Assembly: GCF_024594815.1 (NCBI RefSeq)
Contig: NZ_JANJOU010000003.1
Span: 310,001-374,000, forward strand
From: Roseomonas populi
GTDB lineage: Bacteria; Pseudomonadota; Alphaproteobacteria; Acetobacterales; Acetobacteraceae
Reading direction: 5' to 3'
Length of the DNA: 64,000 bases
Shown here: positions 27,765 to 35,191 of the stretch, in pieces
Numbering within the stretch: the first letter of the stretch is position 1
Layout of the letters: every line of letters starts with the position of its first letter
The notes under the pieces: model-generated
What the model was told of the DNA's origin: nothing
What the model saw: only the letters and a program-made list of their open reading frames with translations
Databases searched by the model: none
Made by a program: the position numbers and the translations under genes

Positions 27765-29047
27765 AGCTGACGGACAGGGCGGTGAAGGCCGCGCAGGCCA
27801 GACAGGATGGCCCGTACAAGATGCCCGACGGCGGCGGGCTGCACCTGCTGGTCACGCCCGCCGGCGGCAAGCTCTGGCGCTACCGGTATGAGGTGCGCGA
27901 CGCCGAAGGGCGCCGGGAGAAGATGCTCGCCCTCGGGACGTACCCGGCGGTGTCGCTGGCGGATGCGCGACGCGCGCGGGAGGAGGCGCGCGCCCTGCTC
28001 GGCAAGGGGCAAGACCCGTCCGTGGAGAAGCGCACCCGCCGGGCCCAGGCCGCGGCCGAGGCGGCCACCACCTTCGAGCCGATCGCCCGCGCCTGGCACG
28101 CCATGCGGAAATCGGCCTGGTCGGAGAGCCACGCGCGGGACGTCATGCGGAACCTGGAGGCGGACGTCTTCCCGGCGCTCGGCGCGCTGCCGATCAAGGC
28201 CATCAAACCGCGCATGGTCCTCGAGATGCTCCGCGGGGTGGAGGAGCGGTCCATGACCACCGCCCGGAAGATCCGGCAGCAGGTGAGCGCGGTGTTCGTC
28301 TACGCCATCGCCGAGGACCTGGCCGAGTTCGACCCGGCGCAGACTGTCGGCGGCGCCCTGCGCCCGGCCGAGGCGGAGGAGCACCACCCTGCCCTGGTCT
28401 CGATCGTGGAGCTGCGGGAGATGCTGGCGAAGGTGGACACCCAGCCCGCCTATCCGCCCGGGCGGATCGCCATGCGCCTCCTCGCCATCACGGCCGTGCG
28501 CTCGAAGGAGCTGCGCGGCGCCATGCCGGCGGAGCTGGAGGAGCTGGACGGGCCGAACCCGATATGGCGGATCCCTGCCGAGCGGATGAAGGGGCGCAAG
28601 GGGAAGAAGCGGGAGCACGTCGTGCCGCTGGCGCCGGAGGCGGTGGAGCTGTTCCGCCTGGCCCGGGAGTTCGCCGGTCGCGGCCGCTTCCTCTTCCCGA
28701 GCGGCAGATCCTCGCTCCTGCCGATCAGCGAGAACACGCTCAACCGGATGCTCCACCGGGCGGGGTACGAGGGGCGCCACACGCCGCACGGCTTCCGGTC
28801 CAGCTTCTCCACCATCATGAACGAGCGGCACGCGGACAGTGAGCAGGACCGGGCCATCATCGACTTGATGCTGGCGCACGCGCCCGGCAGCGGGGTCGAG
28901 AGCATCTACAACCGGGCGGCCTACATGCCGCGGCGGCGCGAGCTGGCGCACGAGTGGGCGGCCCTGGTCATGGAGGGGCTGAGCCCGGCCGCCAGCCTGG
29001 TGGCCCTCCCCCGCTCCGGCATGGGGCGCCCGGCGAAAAAGAGGTGA
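27761..29047 (+). CDS. int: Tyrosine-type site-specific integrase, P4 family
   Basis: A 428-residue recombinase. Residues 1-90 form the DUF4102 arm-binding domain (KLTDRAVKAAQ; MPDGGGLHLLV; KMLALGTYPAVSLADARRAREEAR). The core-binding SAM-like domain spans about 103-190, and the catalytic domain 210-400 has Arg247 (TAVRSKEL), HGFR (His343, Arg346), His373 and the nucleophile Tyr383 (SIYNRAAY). Start is GTG at 27761. This family usually targets tRNA or tmRNA 3' ends; here it borders a disrupted tailspike gene instead and no tRNA is visible. It heads a short plus-strand unit of four genes, opposite to the late operon. Confidence 0.95.
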   Translation: MKLTDRAVKAAQARQDGPYKMPDGGGLHLLVTPAGGKLWRYRYEVRDAEGRREKMLALGTYPAVSLADARRAREEARALLGKGQDPSVEKRTRRAQAAAEAATTFEPIARAWHAMRKSAWSESHARDVMRNLEADVFPALGALPIKAIKPRMVLEMLRGVEERSMTTARKIRQQVSAVFVYAIAEDLAEFDPAQTVGGALRPAEAEEHHPALVSIVELREMLAKVDTQPAYPPGRIAMRLLAITAVRSKELRGAMPAELEELDGPNPIWRIPAERMKGRKGKKREHVVPLAPEAVELFRLAREFAGRGRFLFPSGRSSLLPISENTLNRMLHRAGYEGRHTPHGFRSSFSTIMNERHADSEQDRAIIDLMLAHAPGSGVESIYNRAAYMPRRRELAHEWAALVMEGLSPAASLVALPRSGMGRPAKKR

Positions 29048-29100
29048 ACAGAACGAGAACGCCATGTAAGGTTCCGGCCCGCGAATCGATAGGAGCCGAC

Positions 29101-29436
29101 ATGGCCAAGCCCCCTGCCCGCCCCTCCGTCCAGCAGGAGGTCGCCACCCGTATCACCCGCCTCATGCAGAAAGAGCCGACGCCCGCGCGCTGTGTGATGG
29201 AGGTGGAGACCATCGTCTCCAACCTGCGCCGGGACGGGGACGCCGAGCAGGTGTCCACCTGGCTCGAGGAACTGCGCGACGGCTTCGCCGAGGCCTCCGA
29301 GCAGGCAGCCGAAGCGGTGGACGAGGTCGAGGCCACCCAGAAGGCGGAGCGGCGCAAGGCCGAGAACGCGGTGGTCTGCCTGCGCGCCATCAGCCAGGCG
29401 TTCGGCCGCGCGCTGGAGGAGCCCGTCCTGGCATGA
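29101..29436 (+). CDS. Small prophage protein of unknown function (coiled)
   Basis: 111 residues, start ATG at 29101 with TAGGAG eight bases upstream. The middle (about 45-95) is helical and rich in Glu, Ala and Lys (EELRDGFAEASEQAAEAVDEVEATQK in shortened form), suggesting a coiled coil. No domain recognised. It follows the integrase by 53 bases and its TGA overlaps the next ATG, so it belongs to the int-proximal operon. Possibly a recombination-directionality or regulatory factor by position only. Confidence 0.7.
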   Translation: MAKPPARPSVQQEVATRITRLMQKEPTPARCVMEVETIVSNLRRDGDAEQVSTWLEELRDGFAEASEQAAEAVDEVEATQKAERRKAENAVVCLRAISQAFGRALEEPVLA

Positions 29437-29774
29437 TCCAGTGGCGTTCCCAGTGGCCCGCCGCTCTGCGGGAGGCGGTGGGACTGGCTTACAGGGAGGC
29501 AGGCGGCCGCGGCGCCGATGAGCGCGGGCGGCTCGAGGCCGCAGTCGAGGCCTTCCTCGACGCTGGCGGCGTGGCAGCGGTCCCGCGCGAGACGGTCGAG
29601 GACATCATCCGGGACCTATCCCGCGACCGGGCGGACTGGCTGCTGGAGCTGGCGGAGGCGTGGGCGCTAAGGCAGCACCGCCGGCCCCAGGACGGTCGCC
29701 TGCGGTGGCGGCGCCCGTTCCGCTGGGACAATACCGAGCCGCAGGCGCCGGGTGATCGGGTGAGGAGCGGCTGA
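29433..29774 (+). CDS. Small prophage protein of unknown function
   Basis: 113 residues, MIQWRSQWPAALREAVGLAY onward, mostly helical and arginine/tryptophan-rich at the C-terminus (RLRWRRPFRW). The ATG overlaps the stop of the preceding gene (ATGA). No membrane segment and no recognised motif. The basic C-terminus would fit nucleic-acid binding, but that is only a guess. Part of the integrase-proximal plus-strand group. Confidence 0.65.
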   Translation: MIQWRSQWPAALREAVGLAYREAGGRGADERGRLEAAVEAFLDAGGVAAVPRETVEDIIRDLSRDRADWLLELAEAWALRQHRRPQDGRLRWRRPFRWDNTEPQAPGDRVRSG

Positions 29775-29780
29775 CCTCGC

Positions 29781-30014
29781 ATGGCCGACGCGCATCTCAC
29801 CCCGGCCGCCCCCAAGGATCTCGCCGCCGCTATCTCCTACGCCCTTCGCTTCAACGATCGGGGCAAGGCGCACACGAAGGGGCTGAGGGACGATCCCGAC
29901 TACATGGCCCAGTGGATTGCCGCCCACCTCGCCCGGAGCCTCTATGTGGTGCTGAAGAAGGCGCCTGAGCCCCGGCCGCTCAACCCGTTCGGGCAGAACA
30001 ACCCCGGGGTGTGA
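29781..30014 (+). CDS. Small prophage protein of unknown function
   Basis: 77 residues starting MADAHLTPAAPKDLAAAISYALRF and ending FGQNNPGV. It is helical, moderately basic and has no recognised motif, signal or membrane segment. It starts seven bases after the previous gene and ends five bases before a strong hairpin, so it is the last gene of the integrase operon. Confidence 0.65.
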   Translation: MADAHLTPAAPKDLAAAISYALRFNDRGKAHTKGLRDDPDYMAQWIAAHLARSLYVVLKKAPEPRPLNPFGQNNPGV

Positions 30015-30018
30015 ACGC

Positions 30019-30056
30019 AAAAACGGCCAGCGCGGGAGGGTTCCCGGCTGGCCGTT
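30019..30056 (-). terminator. Terminator of the prophage late operon
   Basis: A stem AACGGCCAGC (30022-30031) with GCTGGCCGTT (30047-30056) encloses an inner CGGGA/TCCCG. On the minus strand it is followed by five T residues. It separates the rightward integrase group from the leftward late transcript and may also stop the plus-strand one. Confidence 0.9.
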
Positions 30057-30074
30057 CAGTCCCCAGCGCTTTCG

Positions 30075-30428
30075 TCACCCGCACGAGGATCGTGCGTCTC
30101 CAGCCCAGGGCGCGAGGCACAAACCTAGCCCCCCTGCTCCCGCCATTTCCAGCGCCTTCGCCTTGGTACTGTCCGTCCGCCGGGTCCACCCCAGGCCGAA
30201 GGTGTCGAAGGTGGAGAGGCTCCGGTAGTAGGTCATCCGAGCCTTCGCCAGCACCTCGATCAGCCGCGCCGGGTTGGCCTGCACGACGGCGGCCAGGGTC
30301 TTGGGCCCGAACGCCCCATCCGCCGCAACGCCGACGCAGCCCTGAAGCATCTTGATGGACCGCCCGGGGCCGGCGTTCACCCCGAAGTCGAACACCATCA
30401 GGTCCACCCCTGTCGGGAGAACGACGAT
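30075..30428 (-). pseudogene. C-terminal fragment of GH108-type endolysin
   Basis: About 115 residues in one frame, including LMVFDFGVNAGPGRS, GVAADGAFGPKTLAAV and a C-terminal GWTRR segment. This is the C-terminal half of phage N-acetylmuramidases of the ZliS/GH108 type with its PG_binding_3 domain. The catalytic N-terminal region (with the EGG motif) is missing: the frame closes at a TAG at 30429-30431 and upstream sequence is unrelated. It lies directly before the late-operon terminator, the expected place for a lysis gene. I read it as the stump of an endolysin gene cut by the cargo insertion. Confidence 0.75.
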
Positions 30429-30661
30429 CTAATGGCGGCCAGCATCGCCGAGCAGCTGCAGAACTCGGGGGACGTGTTCTTCAAGGTCGCGATCAAGATG
30501 AGCTGCCCAGAAGACTTGCGAGCGGGTTCGGCTAATCGACAGCCTCAACCGTTTGACCTTCTCCGGATGGTAGTCTTTTACGCTGCTGGCGTCATAGAGA
30601 CTGCCTATGACACCTGCCGGCTCAGGAATCTGAGTTGTCGAAGTCTGGAACTGGAGATCTC

Positions 30662-32146
30662 ATGTCGGTGGATAATTGGTCGGGAAAAAAGGAGGATTTC
30701 CGCATCCTCTTGTCTTACTTCGAGCGGCAGCTTCGACGTCACCTGCCCACGCTGCTTAGGGGCTACAAGGCACCACCGAAAGATGATGTACGCCTCCCAC
30801 TAATCGGCGACATCAGACATCACCCGTTCGCTAAGAATTGGCACCATCTGCACGATGTTGCGGAGAAGGTAGAGCGCGAAGGATTCGATATTTTAGTTCC
30901 CGAACTACGCCTTTTTCTCGAAGACCTAGTCGCGATCTGCGAATGCCTAGGCGATCCTCAAGAGGACTCATTCTTTCGGCGTCTCGCACAAAAATCTGAG
31001 TATCACTCAGCCGCCTTCGAAGCGGCTTGTCTTTTGAGCTTACGCAACACTGGTTACGAGGTGGACTTCGTTCCTCCAAATTCGACACCTGGAGCACGAA
31101 CACCTGATCTGCGCATCACGCTGCCGTCCGGCTTCGTGAACTTCGAGTGTAAGTCACTCGAGGACTTCAACGCAGCTCAAAAGAGGATCGCTCGTCTCCT
31201 CTTCAAGGTTGCACTGGAGGGGATGGACAGAGCCGACGTTAGCTCCGTCTGCACCTTCTATTTTGACGGTATTCTGGAAGCTCACGATGCGAACCTGCAT
31301 GCCCGAGCGATCCGCGACGCGGCGCGGACCACTCAAGATACTCCTGTGCGTTTGTCTGACCGGATAAGCCTGCAGTACGAGCAGGTGCGGGAATTACCTT
31401 TTATCTCTACTCCCGGGAGCATCGGACATTTCGAGATTTCTAGTCCGGATGGCTACGCTATGTCGGTGCGGGCTTGTGAGGCAGCCCTCGAGGTGCGGAA
31501 GAATTACTCAAGAACAGCGATATCCCAGTTGAAGTCGGCTCGAGGGCAGCTCCCGCCGGATGAATTCTCGATCGTCTGCATAGGCGTTTCAGAGAATCAC
31601 GGGCCCACATATCAAGAGATCATCAATTCGCTAAAGCGAGAAATATTCGACTGGCTCCCTCGGCACACTACTACGATCGATGCTGTATGGGTGATCGGAC
31701 GGCTTGTAAACCAGCATGCTCACACTACCCAGATAAACGTTATCGACGATTATCACTTCATTCCGAACCACAGCGCATCGGCGACCTGCCCGCCAGGCTT
31801 TGCCTTGTTGCAGGGCACAAATAGATGGCCCGCCAACGAGCGCGGAGAGGAGAGGATGCCGAGAGAAGGAGGGTATACCTTTACTTACAAACCGAAGCTC
31901 CCTCTTGCTCAATTGTCCGGAGCGCCGATCACGAAGATGATGTCTCCGGACGGGAAAGAACAGCTGTCGGTCTACATTGGCTTCGATCAGAAAGCGTATT
32001 TCGAGATATACTCGGCGGCAGCGGGTTATCAACAAACATCGATTGATGTTTCCCACCATACGACACTTGGCCGTCACAAGTTCGCACTGACATGGGGGGA
32101 CGGGTCGCCTCTTAAGTTTGCAATCAGTGATGCTTCAGCCGAATAA
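30662..32146 (+). CDS. Cargo protein with PD-(D/E)XK nuclease signature, candidate defence gene
   Basis: A 494-residue protein of unknown family. Residues 145-166 carry a restriction-nuclease signature: T-PDL-RI, a hydrophobic strand, then F-ECK-S, giving Asp149, Glu162 and Lys164, with a helix containing Glu120 (AAFEAACLL) ahead, as in Mrr/Holliday-junction-type folds. No methylase or helicase domain is present. The C-terminal half has no recognised domain. Start is ATG 30662 with GGAG nine bases upstream. Base composition is clearly lower in G+C than the phage genes (27 of 60 in 30661-30720). It is opposite to the late operon and flanked by broken endolysin pieces. Likely recent cargo; an anti-phage role is inference. 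Confidence 0.7.
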   Translation: MSVDNWSGKKEDFRILLSYFERQLRRHLPTLLRGYKAPPKDDVRLPLIGDIRHHPFAKNWHHLHDVAEKVEREGFDILVPELRLFLEDLVAICECLGDPQEDSFFRRLAQKSEYHSAAFEAACLLSLRNTGYEVDFVPPNSTPGARTPDLRITLPSGFVNFECKSLEDFNAAQKRIARLLFKVALEGMDRADVSSVCTFYFDGILEAHDANLHARAIRDAARTTQDTPVRLSDRISLQYEQVRELPFISTPGSIGHFEISSPDGYAMSVRACEAALEVRKNYSRTAISQLKSARGQLPPDEFSIVCIGVSENHGPTYQEIINSLKREIFDWLPRHTTTIDAVWVIGRLVNQHAHTTQINVIDDYHFIPNHSASATCPPGFALLQGTNRWPANERGEERMPREGGYTFTYKPKLPLAQLSGAPITKMMSPDGKEQLSVYIGFDQKAYFEIYSAAAGYQQTSIDVSHHTTLGRHKFALTWGDGSPLKFAISDASAE

Positions 32147-32378
32147 CCTCGCCAGTAGTTGACACAAATTGCTGCCAAACCTACGTCCGCCGTGCGGGTC
32201 GGAGCAGAACTCGGACCAGTGAAGAGCCGCCGATCAAGAAGCACGCCGGAGTACTCTCCGGACGACCTGGGCATCGGACCCGGGCACCCTAGCTGGATTT
32301 TTGGGGGTGTGGTGTATGGACTAGCCTCCGACCCGCAGTTCAGACGGCGTGGACGGCAATGGGGGCGCCTGATTACGC

Positions 32379-32585
32379 TCAGATTAGCCCCGCCACCCGA
32401 TTCAACTGCCATCCCCAAGCGAAGTCTTCCTGGGTCGGGTTTGCCTCCGTGATCTCCAGATAGCGGACCGACTGCTGGGCAGTGACCATGGCCACCAGCA
32501 CCCGGTTGGCGTCCGCCTTCCCACGCCGCTGGATCAACGAGGCAAGTGCCGCCCGGGTCATGGTGCCGCACGCCCCATCCAGCAT
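32379..32585 (-). pseudogene. Second C-terminal fragment of an endolysin
   Basis: 68 residues: MLDGACGTMTRAALASLIQ, then QQSVRYLEITEANPTQEDF and GWQLNRVA at the end. The RYLEI-EA-P-Q--F--GW-NRV pattern is the C-terminal peptidoglycan-binding part of phage muramidases (PG_binding_3-like). No catalytic region precedes it. It differs in sequence from the fragment at 30075-30428, so it is either a second lysin or a different segment of the domain. It marks the right side of the nuclease-like cargo gene. Confidence 0.6.
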
Positions 32586-32758
32586 CAGGTTGCCTTCTGG
32601 GCCGGCTAAGCTGCTGGGGCGAGTGAGGTAGTTCTAATATCGCAATTTCCTATGAACCCCGGCTTCCCGACACCTATGGTGTGGACATCGCAGGCTCCTC
32701 CGTGGCTGCCTGCGCATGACGGATGTTTGTGCCGCCGCCACAGGACTGCGGGGCATAG

Positions 32759-33031
32759 ATGCCGAGGTACTTCTTCCATGTCCACGATGGGCAATACCTG
32801 CCAGACCGAGAAGGGACTGACTTACCCGACCTGACGGGCGCTAGGCTGAATGCAGTGCTCTATACAGGCGAACTTTTGAGCAGAGACACGGAGGGCTTCT
32901 GGAACGGTGAATTGTGGCACATGGACGTGACCGACGAAGTCGGAGTGATCCTGTTCACCCTCGACATTGTTGCCACAGACCCGACCGTAGTCCAATTAGA
33001 AGGCTCGCCCGGCCACGAGCCCGATGGATGA
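32759..33031 (+). CDS. DUF6894-like small protein
   Basis: 90 residues starting MPRYFFHVHDGQYLPDREGTDLPD. This start (RYFFxxxDG, DxxGxELPD) is shared by a large family of small alphaproteobacterial proteins of unknown function (DUF6894). No membrane segment. G+C is lower than in the flanking lysis genes. It is on the opposite strand to the late operon and so looks like cargo. Several copies per genome are usual for the family in some Rhizobiales; their role is not known. Confidence 0.75.
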   Translation: MPRYFFHVHDGQYLPDREGTDLPDLTGARLNAVLYTGELLSRDTEGFWNGELWHMDVTDEVGVILFTLDIVATDPTVVQLEGSPGHEPDG

Positions 33032-33044
33032 GCGCCCGATCGGC

Positions 33045-33548
33045 TTAGAGCCGGTTGGCTGCCACAGCTTCTAGCGCCTCCCGCCAGTGCCCCGCCCAGG
33101 TCTCCGGGTGCGGCTTCCCCGGGTGCCAGCGGGACAGGTAGTAGCCCCAGCCGGCGTCGGGCTGATCCACCCCAGGCAGCGCCTTGGGGCTTCCCCAGAG
33201 CAGCAGACGGGCAAAGGCGCAGGCCAGGAGGTCGTTGTGCTCCAGGGCAGCATAGACGGTCGCCCGATCGGTGGAGACCTGCAGGTCGGCGCATACCCGC
33301 TCCGCCAGGCGCTTCGTGGCGCCGCCGGTCAGCACCTCGGCCGTGGCGCTCATCGGCCCGCCCTCGAACTGCCACCAGCCGCGGGCTGGCCCGTTGCCGC
33401 CCTGTCGCCGGGCCTTGAAGGCCCCACTCTCCTGGCCGCCGATTGCCAGCAGCATCACCCGGGCGCGGTCGTCGCTCTTCACCCCCAAGCCGGCCAGGTA
33501 GGCCAGCACGGGATCCACCGTCAGGCGGATGCAGAGGGCGGGGGTCAT
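33045..33548 (-). CDS. Phage lysozyme-like protein (putative endolysin)
   Basis: 167 residues. It starts MTPALCIRLTVDPVLAYLAGLG and has LLAIGGQESG (about 31-40), where the Glu fits the catalytic residue of lysozyme/transglycosylase folds, followed by GPARGWWQFE and a helical end with YYLSRWHPGKPHP. No signal peptide is seen, so release would require a holin. Its ATG overlaps the stop of the holin-like gene (ATGA), the usual lysis cassette arrangement. It is probably the functional lysin now that the GH108-type ones are broken. Family assignment is by pattern only. Confidence 0.65.
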   Translation of the reverse strand: MTPALCIRLTVDPVLAYLAGLGVKSDDRARVMLLAIGGQESGAFKARRQGGNGPARGWWQFEGGPMSATAEVLTGGATKRLAERVCADLQVSTDRATVYAALEHNDLLACAFARLLLWGSPKALPGVDQPDAGWGYYLSRWHPGKPHPETWAGHWREALEAVAANRL

Positions 33549-33826
33549 CGGCCGCCTCCGACGAAGCGGTCCAGGGTGGCCGCGCGCGCCGCGCTGCCGG
33601 CACTGGAGCCGATGTGGTAGCTGACCACGGCCGTGTTCCAGCCGATCACCGCCCCGAGGGCGATGTTGAACATGTCCCGGTTCTCGGGCGGGATCTGGAT
33701 GAAGATCAGCGCCACCAGCATCAGAATGAGCAGCAGGGGCGAGACGGCGGTGACGATGAGCTGTCCGATGCTCGGCCGGCCAGGAGGCACGACAGGATCG
33801 GCAGCCGGCGCAAGGGCGTCGGACAT
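33545..33826 (-). CDS. Holin-like small membrane protein
   Basis: 93 residues from the ATG at 33826 (MSDALAPAADPVVPPG). A polar N-terminus is followed by a strong membrane helix (about 25-47, LIVTAVSPLLLILMLVALIF), a second weaker one (MFNIALGAVIGWNTAVVSYHIG, about 53-73) and a Gly/Ser/Arg-rich tail. Size, topology and direct coupling to the lysozyme-like gene fit a class II-like holin that opens the inner membrane at lysis. A longer upstream frame exists but lacks a good ribosome site. Confidence 0.65.
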   Translation of the reverse strand: MSDALAPAADPVVPPGRPSIGQLIVTAVSPLLLILMLVALIFIQIPPENRDMFNIALGAVIGWNTAVVSYHIGSSAGSAARAATLDRFVGGGR

Positions 33827-34393
33827 GAGGTGTTTCCATTTTCGGTGAGGTATCCGGCTACCGGCCAGACGCGGAGCTTCATCAATTTTGACGAGGCCGT
33901 GCCACGCGGAGCGCGAGGGCAACTGAAACGATTGTATTTTCTTCGGATACTTGCGCTGTGACAGACGCTCCTGGACTGCGTTAGCTCTCCCGTCTGCAGC
34001 TGCGGGGATGGACCCGTCTCGGCCCGAACGAGGCACAACGAAGCGCCAGAAGCTACGGGGTCTGGACGCCGTCCGACGTGCAGCCGGTGTCGAACCCGGT
34101 CCGCGACGCCTCTTTGCGGCCTTCCCAGCTGACCGGCCGGTCGTGGGTTACTCTGCGCTAAGGTGAAAGCGGCCGATGTGAGCTACACGGGGACATGCAC
34201 ATCAGCACCTCCCGACCGAGCGAAATCGAAGCGATCCACGCCGCCTGCGATGCCGCCCTTCGCCGTTCGACCGAGGTGCTGGCGCTCCCAGTGTATCCTT
34301 GGCTGCCGCCTTCACGGCGGCCCGGAGAAGTACCTTGCGAGCCCTCGCCGAAAGAGGCGGCAGAGCCCGCCGACTGATCCGCCCGGCGTGGGG
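33827..34393. other. Gene-poor region between lysis genes and tail-distal membrane genes
   Basis: About 570 bases. Only one small plausible frame (34195-34377, plus strand) is seen. Base composition is mixed and slightly lower in G+C around 33880-33960. No terminator, tRNA or repeat was found. It may contain a promoter for the lysis genes. Confidence 0.4.
34195..34377 (+). CDS. Possible small protein of unknown function
   Basis: A 60-residue frame starting MHISTSRPSEIEAIHAACDA, on the opposite strand to the late genes. The first 30 residues look protein-like (amphipathic helix), the end is Pro- and Glu-rich. The ribosome-binding site is weak (GGGGAC). It may be cargo or may be chance coding in a gene-poor stretch. 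Confidence 0.3.
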   Translation: MHISTSRPSEIEAIHAACDAALRRSTEVLALPVYPWLPPSRRPGEVPCEPSPKEAAEPAD

Positions 34394-34696
34394 CTACTCG
34401 ATGTCCTTGAACACCGGCACCTCGGGCAGCACCCGGTCATCCCCGGCGAGGATGAGCCGCTCGGCCGCGACGTGCCGGATCTTCACGGCCGCCAGGGTTA
34501 GGACGCTGATGAAGGCATGGGCGTGCGCCAACTTGCGCCGCGCCATGGCCAGCGCCATCTCCAGCTCCTCCTCATCCTCCTTGTTGATGGCGTCCCGCCG
34601 CGAGCGGATGGCGCCGTAGGCGGTGAGCAACCCGGCCAAGCCGGCGAAGAACATGGAGCCGATGGCGACGATCTGCTCTGCGGTCAGGCTAGGCAT
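34394..34696 (-). CDS. Small phage membrane protein with helical tail
   Basis: 100 residues: MPSLTAEQIVAIGSMFFAGLAG with one membrane helix at about 8-27, then a charged helix (RRDAINKEDEEELEMALAMAR, about 33-53) and a second amphipathic stretch. Its ATG overlaps the end of the preceding gene. The single N-terminal anchor plus a long charged helix resembles holin-associated or spanin-like proteins, but no diagnostic motif is present, so function is open. Confidence 0.6.
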   Translation of the reverse strand: MPSLTAEQIVAIGSMFFAGLAGLLTAYGAIRSRRDAINKEDEEELEMALAMARRKLAHAHAFISVLTLAAVKIRHVAAERLILAGDDRVLPEVPVFKDIE

Positions 34697-35177
34697 ATCG
34701 GCGCCACAACCTCCACGAGAGGATGCCCGCGATCGTCGTGAGCGCGAGCAGCAGGGTGATGATGGGGGAGAACGGGTCGAGGCTCATTGCGCCCACGCAG
34801 ACCGTCACGTGCGCCAGGACGACATAGCCGGCCGTCTGCACGAGAGCGCGCTGGCGCAGGCTCCCCATCCGCAGCGCGGCGATCTGCCAGGGGAAGAGCG
34901 CGAAGCCGATCCAGGGCCAGAGCCAGCCGCCCAGCACATTCAGGATGGCCAGCGCCGGACGGTCTGTCAGGGCGTCGGGCGAGAGCAGGTTGGCCACGGA
35001 CCAGCTCAGCCAAGTGATGGCGAAGGTGGCCTCCAGCCATTGCGGGTAGCGGAAGGGATCGCGGAACCAGCCGGCGGCAGCGCTGGCCGACCCGGCCGCG
35101 GCCCTGGCCGCTGCATCAAGGGCGGCGTCACTGGCGCCCGTGTTGCCCAAGGGGCGCAGGTTGGGGCTGCTGGGCAT
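34689..35177 (-). CDS. Phage membrane protein, unknown function
   Basis: 162 residues from the ATG at 35177 (MPSSPNLRPLGNTGASDAAL). Residues 1-50 are polar and alanine-rich; four hydrophobic segments follow (about 50-66, 75-97, 108-126, 134-152). DPFRYPQWLEATFAITWLSWSVANLL is striking for its aromatic content. It sits between the tail fibre genes and the lysis genes and may take part in lysis or superinfection exclusion. No family recognised. Confidence 0.6.
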   Translation of the reverse strand: MPSSPNLRPLGNTGASDAALDAAARAAAGSASAAAGWFRDPFRYPQWLEATFAITWLSWSVANLLSPDALTDRPALAILNVLGGWLWPWIGFALFPWQIAALRMGSLRQRALVQTAGYVVLAHVTVCVGAMSLDPFSPIITLLLALTTIAGILSWRLWRRYA

Positions 35178-35191
35178 GGCGTGGCCCTCCC

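Noticed and set aside
30432-30803. A 123-residue frame ahead of the nuclease-like gene
   Set aside because: It overlaps the nuclease gene start out of frame, has no good ribosome site and no recognisable features past the first 25 residues. The first part could be a remnant.
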